DNA from: Hassallia byssoidea VB512170
GTDB lineage: Bacteria; Cyanobacteriota; Cyanobacteriia; Cyanobacteriales; Nostocaceae
Reading direction: 5' to 3'
Length of the DNA stretch: 60,434 bases
Assembly (NCBI RefSeq): GCF_000817785.2
Contig: NZ_JTCM02000031.1
Location: 1-60,434 of the forward strand
The notes beneath the pieces are model-generated. The model was not told where the DNA came from. It saw nothing but the letters and a program-made list of their open reading frames with translations, and did not search any database. Positions 27,436 to 37,117 of this stretch are shown here, one piece after another. The number at the start of each line of letters is the position of its first letter. Position 1 is the stretch's first letter. The position numbers and the translations under genes were made by a program.

Positions 27436-28266
27436 ATGACTAAAGTGCTAATTTTTGACACCACCATGCGTGATGGAGAACTTACCCCTGGTGTCAAAAT
27501 GAATTTGCAACAAAAAATCAGCATTTCCCAACTGTTGGAAAACATGGGAATAGATATTATTGAAGTTGGTTATCCAGGGAGTTATCAAAAAGATTTTGAG
27601 GAAGTTTTGCAGATTTCTCAAATCATTAAAAACTCTATTATTTGCGGATTAGCAAGCGCAAATGAAGATGAAATAATCACTCTTGCTGAAGCGATTAAAA
27701 CAGCAAAACAAGGCAGAATTCATACTTATAGTTTGGTAAATATTAAGAATCAATCTATCAGTGCACAAGTATTAGCAACAATTAAAGATAGTGTATCTCT
27801 GGCACGAAATTACTGCGATGACATCGAATGGAGCGCGTTTGATGCTTTAAGAAGTGAGCCGGATTTTTTGTGTCAAGCTATTGAAACTGCAATCAAGAGT
27901 GGTGCTACCACAATTAATATTCCTGATAGTTTAGGTTTGGCATCACCATCAGAATTTTCGCAACTTCTGCAAATGATTTTTAATCGCGTGCCAAATATTG
28001 ATCAAGCTGTGGTTTCAGTTCACTGTCATGATGATTTAGGCTTGGCAGTGAATAATTCCCTGATTGCCTTAAATTGTGGCGTCAGGCAAATTGAATGTGC
28101 AATTAATGGTTTGGGTGCGAGAAAGGGAAATGCAGATTTAGAAGATGTTGTGACGGGGGTTTTACAACAGGGGAATTATCAAGTTGATATTAACACTAAA
28201 TTAATGAGTAAAGCCTCAGAGTTAGTTGCTGAAATCTCTGGATTGAAAAGGCAAATAAAGAGGTAA
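27436..28266 (+). CDS. Stand-alone 2-isopropylmalate synthase-like enzyme
   Basis: 276 residues comprising only the HMGL-type TIM barrel. The metal and catalytic motifs are intact: DTTMRDGELTPG at the N-terminus, HCHDDLGLAVNN, and a GLGARKGNADLEDVV glycine loop (usually GxGERAGN in LeuA). The second half of LeuA, with linker and leucine-sensing domain, is absent. It could be a homocitrate- or alkylmalate-synthase-like enzyme of a side pathway. The neighbours give no pathway. Confidence 0.8.
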   Translation: MTKVLIFDTTMRDGELTPGVKMNLQQKISISQLLENMGIDIIEVGYPGSYQKDFEEVLQISQIIKNSIICGLASANEDEIITLAEAIKTAKQGRIHTYSLVNIKNQSISAQVLATIKDSVSLARNYCDDIEWSAFDALRSEPDFLCQAIETAIKSGATTINIPDSLGLASPSEFSQLLQMIFNRVPNIDQAVVSVHCHDDLGLAVNNSLIALNCGVRQIECAINGLGARKGNADLEDVVTGVLQQGNYQVDINTKLMSKASELVAEISGLKRQIKR

Positions 28267-28485
28267 TTGTATAAGATGCCCTCACCCTAGAAGGGCAGTG
28301 GGGCTATACGAACGAAGCTAGACGAGCGCAGGCTTTAGTGTTAATACTCCATAAAGGGAGCGATAGAATCTCAAAAAGTAAGTATTAATACAGTTGTAGA
28401 TTAATTAATACGTAATACATATTGGAGTTAATTGTGGTTAAAAAAAACACAAAATAACTCTGCAAATAAAAAAGGAATTCTGAAT

Positions 28486-28983
28486 ATGAGGAATACAGGA
28501 GCCGCTTACCTTCTTTGGTTCACTGTTATTTTTGGATTTGCTGGAATCCACCGCTTCTATACTGGTAAGTATTTTAGTGGAGTTGTGTGGTTGTTTACAT
28601 TTGGGTTATTTGGGATTGGTCAGCTTATAGATTTGGCTCTCATACCAGGAATGGTTGAGGATAAAAATCTAAAATATAAAATGCTTTATGGGAGTCCTAA
28701 TCAGAATAATATCTCAAATACTCAACAAGTTGTCATTAACGTAGCTGACCACATTGCTCCAAAAGTCAGCGATAACAAGTCAATCGCTGCCAAGTCTGAT
28801 ATTCAGATAATTCTACAATTAGCTAAAGACAATGGTGGGGATATATCTGTTACAGATTGCGTGATAGCTACTGGAAAACCTATTCCAGAAATTAAGAAGA
28901 CTCTTGAAAGTTTATGTGCCGAAGGTTTGCTAGAAATAGGCAATCATCAGAGTACTGGTGCAATAACTTATAAAATTGTTTAG
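28486..28983 (+). CDS. TM2-domain membrane protein with winged-helix tail
   Basis: 165 residues from the ATG at 28486, which has AAAGGA eight bases upstream; a GTG at 28432 in frame is less likely. The N-terminal TM2 domain (AAYLLWFTVIFGFAGIHRFY, then GVVWLFTFGLFGIGQLIDL) gives two membrane helices with the characteristic HRFY turn. The C-terminal 60 residues resemble a winged helix (GGDISVTDCVIATGKPIPEIKKTLESL). Role unknown. Confidence 0.75.
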   Translation: MRNTGAAYLLWFTVIFGFAGIHRFYTGKYFSGVVWLFTFGLFGIGQLIDLALIPGMVEDKNLKYKMLYGSPNQNNISNTQQVVINVADHIAPKVSDNKSIAAKSDIQIILQLAKDNGGDISVTDCVIATGKPIPEIKKTLESLCAEGLLEIGNHQSTGAITYKIV

Positions 28984-29411
28984 AGAGTTTTCTGATTTAC
29001 CTGAACGAGCAAATGCTGTTAGCAGTTATTTAGCATCGATTTTCTTCTGTCTACTTAATACTGATTTTGCCCTGAAATTGGCTTGATTCAATAGCAGGGC
29101 TATTTAATTGAAATGTGTAGCAGATTAAAGAGCGATCGCCTGCTTTATTCTCATCTAATTCTTCGTTCTTGAGACACCAAACTTATTCTATTTATCAGAC
29201 AAGAGGGTTAGCTATACTTATTAGCGCCCTCTTGAAGCAAGGTAAATCTGGTAAAATAATTTAACCAGCGCCTGTAATTTAACATTTCCGCCCTTTGACG
29301 AGTATTGGCACTTTATGGAAGGGAGACTCGCCACAAAGAACGTTTTAATTGGGTAATGAAGAGATGCTGGTTTTATTTCCCAAAAGCACTTATTTACCTT
29401 TTCCTTCTTAC
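28984..29411. other. Intergenic region downstream of rpsU
   Basis: No gene is supported. A hairpin AAGAGGG...CCCTCTT spans 29201-29233. It may end one of the convergent transcripts (TM2 gene on plus, rpsU on minus). Confidence 0.5.
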
Positions 29412-29603
29412 CTAATAGCGAGAACGTTGTCTGCGACGTTGCTTGTGTCTTGCAATTGCTTTACGCTTTTCTTTTTCTAATGGCGTCTCAAAGTGACGCT
29501 TCTTTCGCATATCTTGGAAAATTCCTGCTTTAGAAACTTCGCGCTTAAATCTTCGCAAAGCTGATTCAATTCCTTCGTTTTCTCCTAAGACTACTTGCGT
29601 CAT
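29412..29603 (-). CDS. rpsU: 30S ribosomal protein bS21
   Basis: 63 residues, [20 protein letters not shown] start and a very basic Arg/Lys tail, the S21 signature. It lies downstream of the RNA-binding protein gene in the same orientation, a known cyanobacterial pairing. A second S21 gene is at 35996-36175. Confidence 0.95.
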   Translation of the reverse strand: MTQVVLGENEGIESALRRFKREVSKAGIFQDMRKKRHFETPLEKEKRKAIARHKQRRRQRSRY

Positions 29604-29728
29604 GCTTATTCCTCCTATATATGAATCAATAGTTGCAAGTTATAGCACAAATAAAATATTCCAGCAGAGTCAAGCATTTGCCTTTATCTGCTGGAGACTC
29701 TAAAATTTTAAATTTTTAACCTAATAGC

Positions 29729-30037
29729 TTAATAACGGCGATTACCACCACGGGTATTATTTCCCCAACTACCACCACCACCACGGGGTCTGTCTTCCTT
29801 GGGTTTAGCCTTGTTGACTTTGAGATCGCGTCCCATCCATTCGGCGCCATCGAGTGCTTCAATTGCGGCTGTCTCTTGTGCCTCTGTTTGCATTTCTACG
29901 AATGCAAAGCCACGAGGACGACCGGTTTCGCGATCTGTGGGTAACTGAACTCGATTAACAGTTCCGTATTCTGCAAAGGCAAGCTTAAGATCTTCTTCAG
30001 TTACCTGATAGGATAAGTTACCTACGTAAATTGACAT
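29729..30037 (-). CDS. rbp: RRM-type RNA-binding protein (Rbp)
   Basis: 102 residues from the ATG at 30037, which has GGGAGA eight bases upstream; an in-frame codon five residues earlier is less likely. A single RRM has RNP2 IYVGNL and RNP1 RGFAFVEM, followed by a short Gly-rich tail. Cyanobacterial Rbp proteins bind RNA and are often cold-induced and linked to rpsU, as here. A long AT-rich leader lies upstream (30038-30300), where cold control would act. Confidence 0.92.
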   Translation of the reverse strand: MSIYVGNLSYQVTEEDLKLAFAEYGTVNRVQLPTDRETGRPRGFAFVEMQTEAQETAAIEALDGAEWMGRDLKVNKAKPKEDRPRGGGGSWGNNTRGGNRRY

Positions 30038-30052
30038 TTGGCTGTCTCCCAA

Positions 30053-30576
30053 ACCAGAGAATGTAGAGAGTTAGATTCGGAGAGACCTTTTAAAACTTTA
30101 AAACGAATTCCCAACCGAAAATAATCCTTATATGCACTACTATAACACAAAGTTCAATATAGACATTGTTTGTAAACTTTGTATAAAGATGAAAAAGACC
30201 TAGACCCTTACTTGGGTGAAAGCCGCTTACTGTATGATTTTGGAGCATGTAGTAAACATGGCTTATTGTCTTTATTTTCAGAGGAAAAAGCGATCGCATC
30301 AAACCAAAATATCACTAATTATTACCTGGTTATCAGTGAATTTACTTTCTCAAGTTTCTGGCTTCCACTCATCAGTATTCTTATCATTTAGATAAATCAT
30401 AAAATAGTTTTTACAAAAATTGCTTGCTAATAATAGCAATTTCTAAAAGCCCGTCTTGAATGTATGCGATCGCACTTATATATTTTTCCCTTGAACTTTA
30501 ACAAAAAAAACAAAAATGCATTTTTCCAACTAATTAAGAGACAATATAAGTCTGAAAATTAAAGCACGATTGCAAT
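30053..30576. other. Divergent intergenic region
   Basis: About 520 bases between rbp (-) and the broken D-glutamate cyclase gene (+). AT-rich with HIP1 sites and probably the long rbp leader. The short ORFs here overlap each other on opposite strands and look non-coding. Confidence 0.6.
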
Positions 30577-31972
30577 ATGCGATCAACCATGAACTCATTC
30601 ACACATAAAGAAATTCGTCAACTGTGTCGTCAAGGTAAATTTCAAAGTCCCACTCCTGGCTTTGCGTCTGGATATGTGCAAGCTAATTTAGTCGTTTTAC
30701 CAAAGTCTGTCGCATTTGACTTTCTGCTGTTTTGTCACCGCAACCCCAAACCTTGTCCTTTACTGGATGTGACTGAGGTTGGCGATGCCGAACCGCGAAT
30801 GGTTGCACCTGGATCTGATTTGAGAACTGATTTACCTCGCTACTGTGTTTTTCGTCACGGTGAATTAATAGAGGAAGTTACGGATATTAAACAATTGTGG
30901 CGTGATGATTTTGTCGCGTTTTTGATTGGCTGTTCGTTCTCTTTTGAAACCGCGTTGCTGAGTGCTGGTGTACCGGTTAGACATATTGAGGAAAAGAAAA
31001 ATGTGCCGATGTATAAGACTAACCTTTCTTGCATGTCTGCCGGCGTTTTTTCTAGTCCGTTAGTGGTTTCGATGCGTCCTTTGTTACCTGCCGATGCAAT
31101 TCGCGCTGTAGACATTATGAGTCGTTTTCCCAAATCTCATGGTGCGCCGGTGCATTTGGGAGATGAAAGCGCGATCGCTCGCCGAACATTCATCACCTCA
31201 TGTCGCAATTATCACCGGCTTTTTCATGCCTTATGGAAATCCACCCGCTGCTGAAACTGATGGTCCGATAGGTTGCGCTCAATTGGCTGCGGGACTGCAT
31301 CGCGTTGGAATTCCTGTGAGAATTGTCACAGATTCTATGTGCTTTCATGCAGTAAAAGTTGCCGTTTTTGCTGCTGGAGTTCCGGCGAATGTTCCTTTTG
31401 ATATTGTACCTGTTGCAGATAACTCAAATGATGCGATCGCTTCCATTTTAAATTTCTGGTCATCTCTAGAAAAGCCTGTTTATCATATAATTTCGATTGA
31501 AAGAGCGGGTCTTGCTGACGATGGAATTATCCGCAATATGAAAGGACAAGATATAACGGATCATACTGCTTTTTTGCATCTTTTATTTAATAATCCAAAA
31601 TTTATCTCTATCGGAATTGGAGATGGTGGTAATGAAATAGGGATGGGAAATATTTCCAGAGAAGTTATCAAGGAAAATATTCGTTATGGAGAACGAATTG
31701 CTTGCGTAACAAGTTGCAATTATCTGATTGTTTGTGGTGTTTCTAATTGGGGTGCAACTGCTTTGTTAGGGGCTATTTCTTTATTGCGTCCGGAATGGAA
31801 AGCGGGAATTTTTGAGGGATTAAATCCAGATGTTGAGTTTCACATTTTAGAAACAATTGTAAATGCAGGTTTAGCTGTAGATGGAATTACGGGTGTGCAA
31901 AGTTTAACTGTTGATAATTTATTTTGGGATTTTCATGCTCAAGTTTTGCAAATGATGATTGAAATAATATGA
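30577..31972 (+). pseudogene. D-glutamate cyclase-like gene (DUF1445 + DUF4392), broken
   Basis: Two partial domains in different frames. 30577-31170 encodes most of a DUF1445 domain ([47 protein letters not shown]). From about 31172 in frame +2 a DUF4392 domain follows ([34 protein letters not shown]) to 31972. In human DGLUCY both domains sit in one D-glutamate cyclase polypeptide. The end of DUF1445 and the start of DUF4392 are missing, and the frame changes exactly at a HIP1 octamer (31171-31178). A deletion between two HIP1 sites would explain this. Confidence 0.8.
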
Positions 31973-32086
31973 AACGTTCGCCCTTGGCGTTGCCGCAGGC
32001 TACCGCTCCAGACGCAGAGAGCGCAGAGGAAAGAGAAGAAGAGGGTTATTAGGAGTGAATATATTGAGTTTTAAAAGCTGGATAAA
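31973..32086. repeat. Interspersed GC-rich remnant
   Basis: GTTGCCGCAGGCTACCGCTC followed by CGCAGAGAGCGCAGAGGAA, a scattered cyanobacterial repeat type. The related CGCAGAGG block is also found inside the alpha-mannosidase gene. Confidence 0.6.
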
Positions 32087-32947
32087 TCAATTTTTAAATT
32101 TATCAAATTCTCCTAAAATAGCTTCAGCTTGTTGGCAAAGTTCTTCATGAAATTGACCGTTGCTTGCTAGTAAACCACCCCATTGATTAATATCACCTGT
32201 GTTATATTGCAATGGTGTACCGTCGAAGTGGGTGTACTTTCCACCAGCTTCTGTGAGAATCAATTCTGGGGCAGCTATATCCCAATCTTTGGGTGCAGAT
32301 TTTCCCGAAAGGGAAATATAAACATCTGCGTTTTGTTCAACGATGGTAGCGATTTTGCAACCGACACTACCAACAGCTTTCTGATTAGCAAAGGGCAGTT
32401 TTTGCAGCAGATAATCTAATCTTTGATTGCGGTGACTGCGACTGACTACTACAGTTAAATCTTGGATGTTTTCGCGTGATGAAACTTGTATTTTTTTACT
32501 TTGACGTTGGCGTGTTTCTACAAATGCACCGCTACCTTTTATTGCATAATACAATTTTTCTGCTTCCGGCACAGCTACTACTGCTAAAATTGGGCGTTTT
32601 TCTTTCACCAAAGCGATGTGAACTGCATATTCACCAGTTTTTTGGATAAAATCTCGCGTACCATCTAAAGGATCGATTATCCATACTAATTCTTGAGTCA
32701 GCGCTGCTTGTACTTTATAAGTTTCTTCGCTAATATAACCAAAATCTTCATTACCCAAACTCGCTTGTAGCTTCTCTAAAATGTATTGACTCACAGCTAC
32801 ATCTGCAACAGTTACAGGCTCATTTTGCTTATATTGCACTTCTAAATCGAAGTTTTTTGCAGTTCCGTGGTAATAAGATTGTAGTATATCGGCTGCCCCC
32901 CAACCAACAGAACAAGCGATCGCTAATATTTCTTGTATGTCTTTCAT
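32087..32947 (-). CDS. cysQ: 3'(2'),5'-bisphosphate nucleotidase CysQ
   Basis: 286 residues of the inositol-monophosphatase superfamily. The metal sites are DPLDGTRDF and, near the C-terminus, WDIAAPELIL, with EET upstream (ISEETYK). It removes 3'-phosphate from PAP formed during sulfate assimilation. It follows the PfkB kinase gene by 42 bases and is probably co-transcribed. Confidence 0.88.
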   Translation of the reverse strand: MKDIQEILAIACSVGWGAADILQSYYHGTAKNFDLEVQYKQNEPVTVADVAVSQYILEKLQASLGNEDFGYISEETYKVQAALTQELVWIIDPLDGTRDFIQKTGEYAVHIALVKEKRPILAVVAVPEAEKLYYAIKGSGAFVETRQRQSKKIQVSSRENIQDLTVVVSRSHRNQRLDYLLQKLPFANQKAVGSVGCKIATIVEQNADVYISLSGKSAPKDWDIAAPELILTEAGGKYTHFDGTPLQYNTGDINQWGGLLASNGQFHEELCQQAEAILGEFDKFKN

Positions 32948-32989
32948 TTATTTCTCTTTTATAAATAATCACGTAAAAATACACGATTC

Positions 32990-33850
32990 TTAGTGTGAAT
33001 TCATCCAGCGACGTGTACCAAAAAATTGACATGAATAAGCAGCGATATTAGCCGCCTGTGCAAGTGCATCGGCAAAACTTTCTCGTAAAATATAATTACA
33101 GAAAGCACCGTGAAAAATATCTCCGGCTCCTAGTGTATCTTTTGGTTGAATATTCGGTACTTCTACAGTCCCAGTTTTCCCCTCCCAGAGATATTCTATT
33201 GGTTTTTCCCCGTGGGTAATGGCAATGTAGGGAATATTAATTTTATTAAGATATGCAAAAACTTCTTGACTTGTATGACAACCAGGAGGATAAAAATTAG
33301 CTGAACAAATCGCGTAATCTACAAAAGGTAAAAGTTCCTCAAAACCAGGTTTCCAGCTACCACCATCAATTACAACTGGGATATTCTCAGATTTAGCAAT
33401 TTGCGCGATCGCTTTACCACTTTTCATTTGATGTCCATCAATCAGCACAATATCGACATTTTGTAAAATATCTGGTGGAATAGATTCGCAGTTTGCTTCA
33501 GCTTTCACAGCATTAATCGAAATTACAGCGCGATCGCCTGTAGATTTCGTGACAATAATTGAAGAGACGGGGGGTGGTTCGGTAGCGTTGTTATCAAGGT
33601 CAGCGATCGCTACTTTTAATGCTTCTAAATCTCCTTTTATTAACTGCGTCATCGGGTGAGAACCCAGCATTCCCAACACCGTAGCGTCATTACCTAAATA
33701 ACCGAAAGTAACAGCCGCATTGGTTGCGGGTCCCCCTGCTGCTACAGTATAATCAGCAGCAACAATTTTCTGATTATTCTTCGGAGCAGACTCGGCAAGG
33801 TAAATCAAATCCAAAGTTACTAAACCGACAAATAAACCACAATTAGTCAT
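32990..33850 (-). CDS. PfkB-family sugar kinase
   Basis: 286 residues. The N-terminal Gly pair is in AAGGPATNAA and the C-terminal signature is DTLGAGDIFHGAF, with the catalytic Asp in GAGD. It phosphorylates a sugar, nucleoside or related alcohol with ATP; the substrate cannot be read from sequence. Adjacent to cysQ. Confidence 0.85.
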   Translation of the reverse strand: MTNCGLFVGLVTLDLIYLAESAPKNNQKIVAADYTVAAGGPATNAAVTFGYLGNDATVLGMLGSHPMTQLIKGDLEALKVAIADLDNNATEPPPVSSIIVTKSTGDRAVISINAVKAEANCESIPPDILQNVDIVLIDGHQMKSGKAIAQIAKSENIPVVIDGGSWKPGFEELLPFVDYAICSANFYPPGCHTSQEVFAYLNKINIPYIAITHGEKPIEYLWEGKTGTVEVPNIQPKDTLGAGDIFHGAFCNYILRESFADALAQAANIAAYSCQFFGTRRWMNSH

Positions 33851-33886
33851 TAGTTAAGCGCTTGGGTAAATCGAAAACTTAAGTTA

Positions 33887-34714
33887 ATGGAAATTCCAGC
33901 TAGAATACATCTATTACCAGCTAAAGGTTCACCCTATGTTGCTGTAATCCGACGAAAGCCATCAAAAATTTTTCATATAATTCGTTGGAATACACAAAAC
34001 GATAATCTGGAATACGGTTCTTGGTTTAAAGGTCAATTATATCCAAAAAGATGTGATATCTCTTTTGATGGACAATGGATGGTTTATTTAGCTATGGGTG
34101 CAAAAGGTAACACTTGGAATGGAGTTTGTCAGTTACCTTGGTTGAAAACCTACCTCGAAGGAGAAAACTGTGGAACTTGGTTTGGAGGTGGTTATTGGAA
34201 AACTGAAAAAGAACTATTATTAAATGGTTCTTGGGCAGAACCCAATAAAAGCATTCCTTTTCAACTAGGTAACTTAAATTCTCAGTTTGGGGGAGAAGAT
34301 TTAGGTGTATTATATCCTCGTTTAGAGCGGGATGGCTGGAAAAGAAGCGGCGAAAATTACGGCGAAAATAGAAAAGTTAAGAATTCTAAAAACTATATTG
34401 TTGAATGCCTTGGCGATGATGGTTGGTATTGTCAACCAACTAAAAAACATCCGACACTAAGAATGTATTATCAAGGATATTTTGGTAATCAATCTGGATA
34501 CACTTTTAAGTTTACTATAGATGAGTATCCTGAACTGCTTGATTATAATGTAGACTGGGTAACTTGGGATTTTTTGGGTAATTTAGTCTTTGCCAAACAT
34601 GGAATGCTTTATAAATATGAGCTTAATGACTTCAAAAAAGGCAAGCCGAGTTTTTGCAAAGATTTGGAACCTCTATTACCTTATGACAGAAATATAGCAA
34701 TCCCAAATAATTAA
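33887..34714 (+). CDS. Conserved protein of unknown function
   Basis: 275 residues, opening PARIHLLPAKGSPYVAVIRR. Similar proteins with this PARIHxLxAxxxPxAVVIRRGPS start occur sporadically in distant bacteria, which suggests transfer. It is rich in Trp, Tyr and Gly with repeated short strands (DISFDGQWMVYLAMG), perhaps a beta-propeller. There is no signal peptide. Function unknown. Confidence 0.7.
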   Translation: MEIPARIHLLPAKGSPYVAVIRRKPSKIFHIIRWNTQNDNLEYGSWFKGQLYPKRCDISFDGQWMVYLAMGAKGNTWNGVCQLPWLKTYLEGENCGTWFGGGYWKTEKELLLNGSWAEPNKSIPFQLGNLNSQFGGEDLGVLYPRLERDGWKRSGENYGENRKVKNSKNYIVECLGDDGWYCQPTKKHPTLRMYYQGYFGNQSGYTFKFTIDEYPELLDYNVDWVTWDFLGNLVFAKHGMLYKYELNDFKKGKPSFCKDLEPLLPYDRNIAIPNN

Positions 34715-34734
34715 TATTTTTTGACACCCAACAC

Positions 34735-34885
34735 CCGACAAGGGGACAAGGGGACAAGGGGACAAGGAAGAATTTATTCTATTACCCATTACCTATGCCC
34801 AATGACGGCAGGTGCTTCAAGCCGGGGAACCCGTCCAACGCACTGCCTCCCCAATGCCCAATGCCCATCAACCATCAACCAAAGA
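34735..34885. repeat. Low-complexity repeats with an embedded palindromic element
   Basis: Four AAGGGGAC units, then CCCAATGCCCAATG-type blocks. Between two CCAATG copies lies a GC-rich element at about 34803-34850 (ACGGCAGGTGCTTCAAGCC...). A diverged, reverse-oriented relative is at about 59875-59925. Confidence 0.7.
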
Positions 34886-34893
34886 AATGAATA

Positions 34894-35802
34894 ATGCAAA
34901 CAGATTCTAAACCAGGAACACTTTACATTGTCGGGACACCAATTGGCAACCTGGAAGATATAACTTTCCGGGCGGTGCGAATTTTGCAAACTGTAGATAT
35001 AATTGCGGCAGAAGATACGCGCCATACTGGTAAACTGTTACAACATTTTCAAGTTAAAACACCCCAGATAAGTTACCACGAGCATAATCGTCAAAGTCGC
35101 ATCCCGGAATTATTAGAGCATTTAAAGAATGCTCAAGCGATCGCTCTAGTCACAGATGCAGGTATCCCTTTAATTTCCGATCCGGGCTATGAATTGGTGA
35201 AAGCTTGTATTGACGCGAAGATAGCAGTAGTACCAATTCCTGGTGCTAATGCTGCAATTACAGCTTTGAGTGCAGCCGGATTGCCTACAGATAGATTTGT
35301 CTTTGAAGGCTTTTTGCCAGCCAAAGCTCAACAACGGCAAGAACATTTAGAATCTCTACAGACAGAATCTCGCACTTTGATTTTCTACGAATCGCCGCAC
35401 CGATTGCAAGAGACTTTACAAAATTTAGCAGAAAGTTTCGGAAGTAATCGCCAAATCGTGTTTGCGCGAGAGTTAACTAAATTACACGAAGAATTTTTGC
35501 GCTTTACAATTGGCGAAGCGATCGCCCATTATCAAAATCGCGAACCAATTGGCGAGTATACCTTAGTAGTGGCAGGAATTCCACCCGACAAACCGCAACT
35601 GAGCGAAGCCGAACTAAAAGCAGAATTAATCGCGATTATGAATCAGGGAATATCGCGATCGCAAGCTAGCCGTCAGTTAGCAAAAGTTACATCCTTACCC
35701 CGTCGCCATCTTTATCAACTCGCTCTTGCCATCAAAACATTTGACGAAGAGACTGATATCATAGAACAAGACATAATCGGTGGAGAAGAATCACCAATTT
35801 AG
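34894..35802 (+). CDS. rsmI: 16S rRNA (cytidine1402-2'-O)-methyltransferase
   Basis: 302 residues. The tetrapyrrole-methylase fold begins TLYIVGTPIGNLEDIT, followed by AAEDTRHTGKLL, VTDAGIPLISDPG and VPIPGANAAITAL, all RsmI hallmarks. It methylates C1402 of 16S rRNA with SAM. It precedes the second rpsU. Confidence 0.95.
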   Translation: MQTDSKPGTLYIVGTPIGNLEDITFRAVRILQTVDIIAAEDTRHTGKLLQHFQVKTPQISYHEHNRQSRIPELLEHLKNAQAIALVTDAGIPLISDPGYELVKACIDAKIAVVPIPGANAAITALSAAGLPTDRFVFEGFLPAKAQQRQEHLESLQTESRTLIFYESPHRLQETLQNLAESFGSNRQIVFARELTKLHEEFLRFTIGEAIAHYQNREPIGEYTLVVAGIPPDKPQLSEAELKAELIAIMNQGISRSQASRQLAKVTSLPRRHLYQLALAIKTFDEETDIIEQDIIGGEESPI

Positions 35803-35995
35803 GATTAAAGTAGATTTTCTCCAACATCCGATAAAGACTGATATGTAACTGAGTAGTAATTTTACTACCAGTAAGTGCATAAAACTGACTTGGGCACAAT
35901 AAGTTGTGTCTAATCATCATTATGAAAAAAGCAGTTTCAATCAAATTGAGGCTACTATTACAATGGAAATTATTCATAATGAGGAACTAGTCAGA

Positions 35996-36175
35996 ATGAC
36001 CCAAGTGGTTTTAGGAGACAACGAAGGCATAGATTCGGCTCTACGTCGCTTTAAACGCCAGGTTTCCAAAGCTGGAATCTTAGCCGATGTCAAGTATCAT
36101 CGCCACTTTGAAACACCCATAGAAAAGCGCAAACGTAAAGCAGTAGCAGCTAGACGCAAACGCCGTTTTAAATAA
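35996..36175 (+). CDS. rpsU: 30S ribosomal protein bS21, second copy
   Basis: 59 residues from the ATG at 35996 with GAGGA ten bases upstream; the frame is open further upstream but only this part matches S21. It is clearly similar to the first copy ([20 protein letters not shown] versus [20 protein letters not shown]). Two S21 paralogues lie 6.4 kb apart, one with rbp and one after rsmI. Confidence 0.92.
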   Translation: MTQVVLGDNEGIDSALRRFKRQVSKAGILADVKYHRHFETPIEKRKRKAVAARRKRRFK

Positions 36176-36483
36176 ACCTATTTTGTGCTGGGGTTGCTTG
36201 ATAACATTCTGTTAAACAAGCCACAGCGCATTCAATATCATTTTTAAACAAACTTTCGCGATCGCACCCCTTCAAAGGGGTGTGAGTGCGTTGAAACCAG
36301 CGATGTACAAAAAGTATCATTCATTGTGATTATGGTTAGATAAAGTAAGTCATAATTATATAGGTTGGATTAGCGCCCCCTGAAAAATTTCCTTGGTTGA
36401 AGTGACTGGCGTTTGAGGAACCAAACCCAACACATCAAGATTTTTGTTGCTAGTAGCTCAACCTAGTATTAATAACTCAAGAT
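36176..36483. other. Intergenic region between rpsU and pth
   Basis: Convergent spacer of about 300 bases. A hairpin CACCCCTT-CA-AAGGGGTG lies at 36265-36282 beside a HIP1 site. No gene is visible. Confidence 0.6.
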
Positions 36484-37110
36484 TCACAAATTGCTGATAG
36501 TATAGCTATTACAGCGATTCATCGCCTTTTCTACTCCTTGCTTTAGGCTGAGTTCTACACACTCAACCACGAATTCGAGTACCTCAGACATCAATTTAGT
36601 TTCGCTGGCAGAAAATCGCCCCAGAACGTGGGATACAGTATTGGAATCATCGCTACTCTCAGCATTTTTTGGTTTACCAATGCCGATTCGCAAACGGGGG
36701 AAGTTTTGAGTACTAAGATGAGCGATCGCGCTTTTCATTCCATTATGTCCCCCAGCGGAACCAGATAAGCGCAAGCGAGTTTTTCCTAAAGGTAAATCCA
36801 TATCATCATAAATCACCAGCACCGACTCAGGCGGCAATTTATACCAACTTGTCACCGCTTGCATTGACTGTCCGGAGAGATTCATATAAGTAAGTGGCTT
36901 CAGCAACCGGATTTTCTCTCTATTTGGTGCAATTCCTTCGCCAAATTCACCCTGAAACTTACGATTTTCTGCCAAAGGAATCTTCCAAGAACGAGATAGC
37001 GCATCCACAGCTGCAAAGCCGATATTATGGCGTGTTTTATCGTACTTAGGTTCTGGATTCCCCAAACCGACAATTAGTTGGGGAATTACCATCGTCACAG
37101 CTTCTGTCAT
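36484..37110 (-). CDS. pth: Peptidyl-tRNA hydrolase
   Basis: 208 residues from the ATG at 37110. The frame is open to 37185 but the extra 25 codons overlap tatA and match nothing. Family motifs: LIVGLGNPEPKYDKTRHNIGF with the catalytic His, KPLTYMNLSG, DDMDLPLGK and SGSAGGHNGMKS. It frees tRNA from stalled peptidyl-tRNA. It begins seven bases after the tatA stop, same strand. Confidence 0.95.
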   Translation of the reverse strand: MTEAVTMVIPQLIVGLGNPEPKYDKTRHNIGFAAVDALSRSWKIPLAENRKFQGEFGEGIAPNREKIRLLKPLTYMNLSGQSMQAVTSWYKLPPESVLVIYDDMDLPLGKTRLRLSGSAGGHNGMKSAIAHLSTQNFPRLRIGIGKPKNAESSDDSNTVSHVLGRFSASETKLMSEVLEFVVECVELSLKQGVEKAMNRCNSYTISNL

Positions 37111-37117
37111 TTTGCCT

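Noticed and set aside
29201-29233. Possible tRNA or structured RNA gene
   Set aside because: Only one stem; no cloverleaf or T-loop sequence.
30090-30391. Overlapping 70-residue ORFs on both strands
   Set aside because: AT-rich, mutually antisense, no motif; this is the likely rbp leader.
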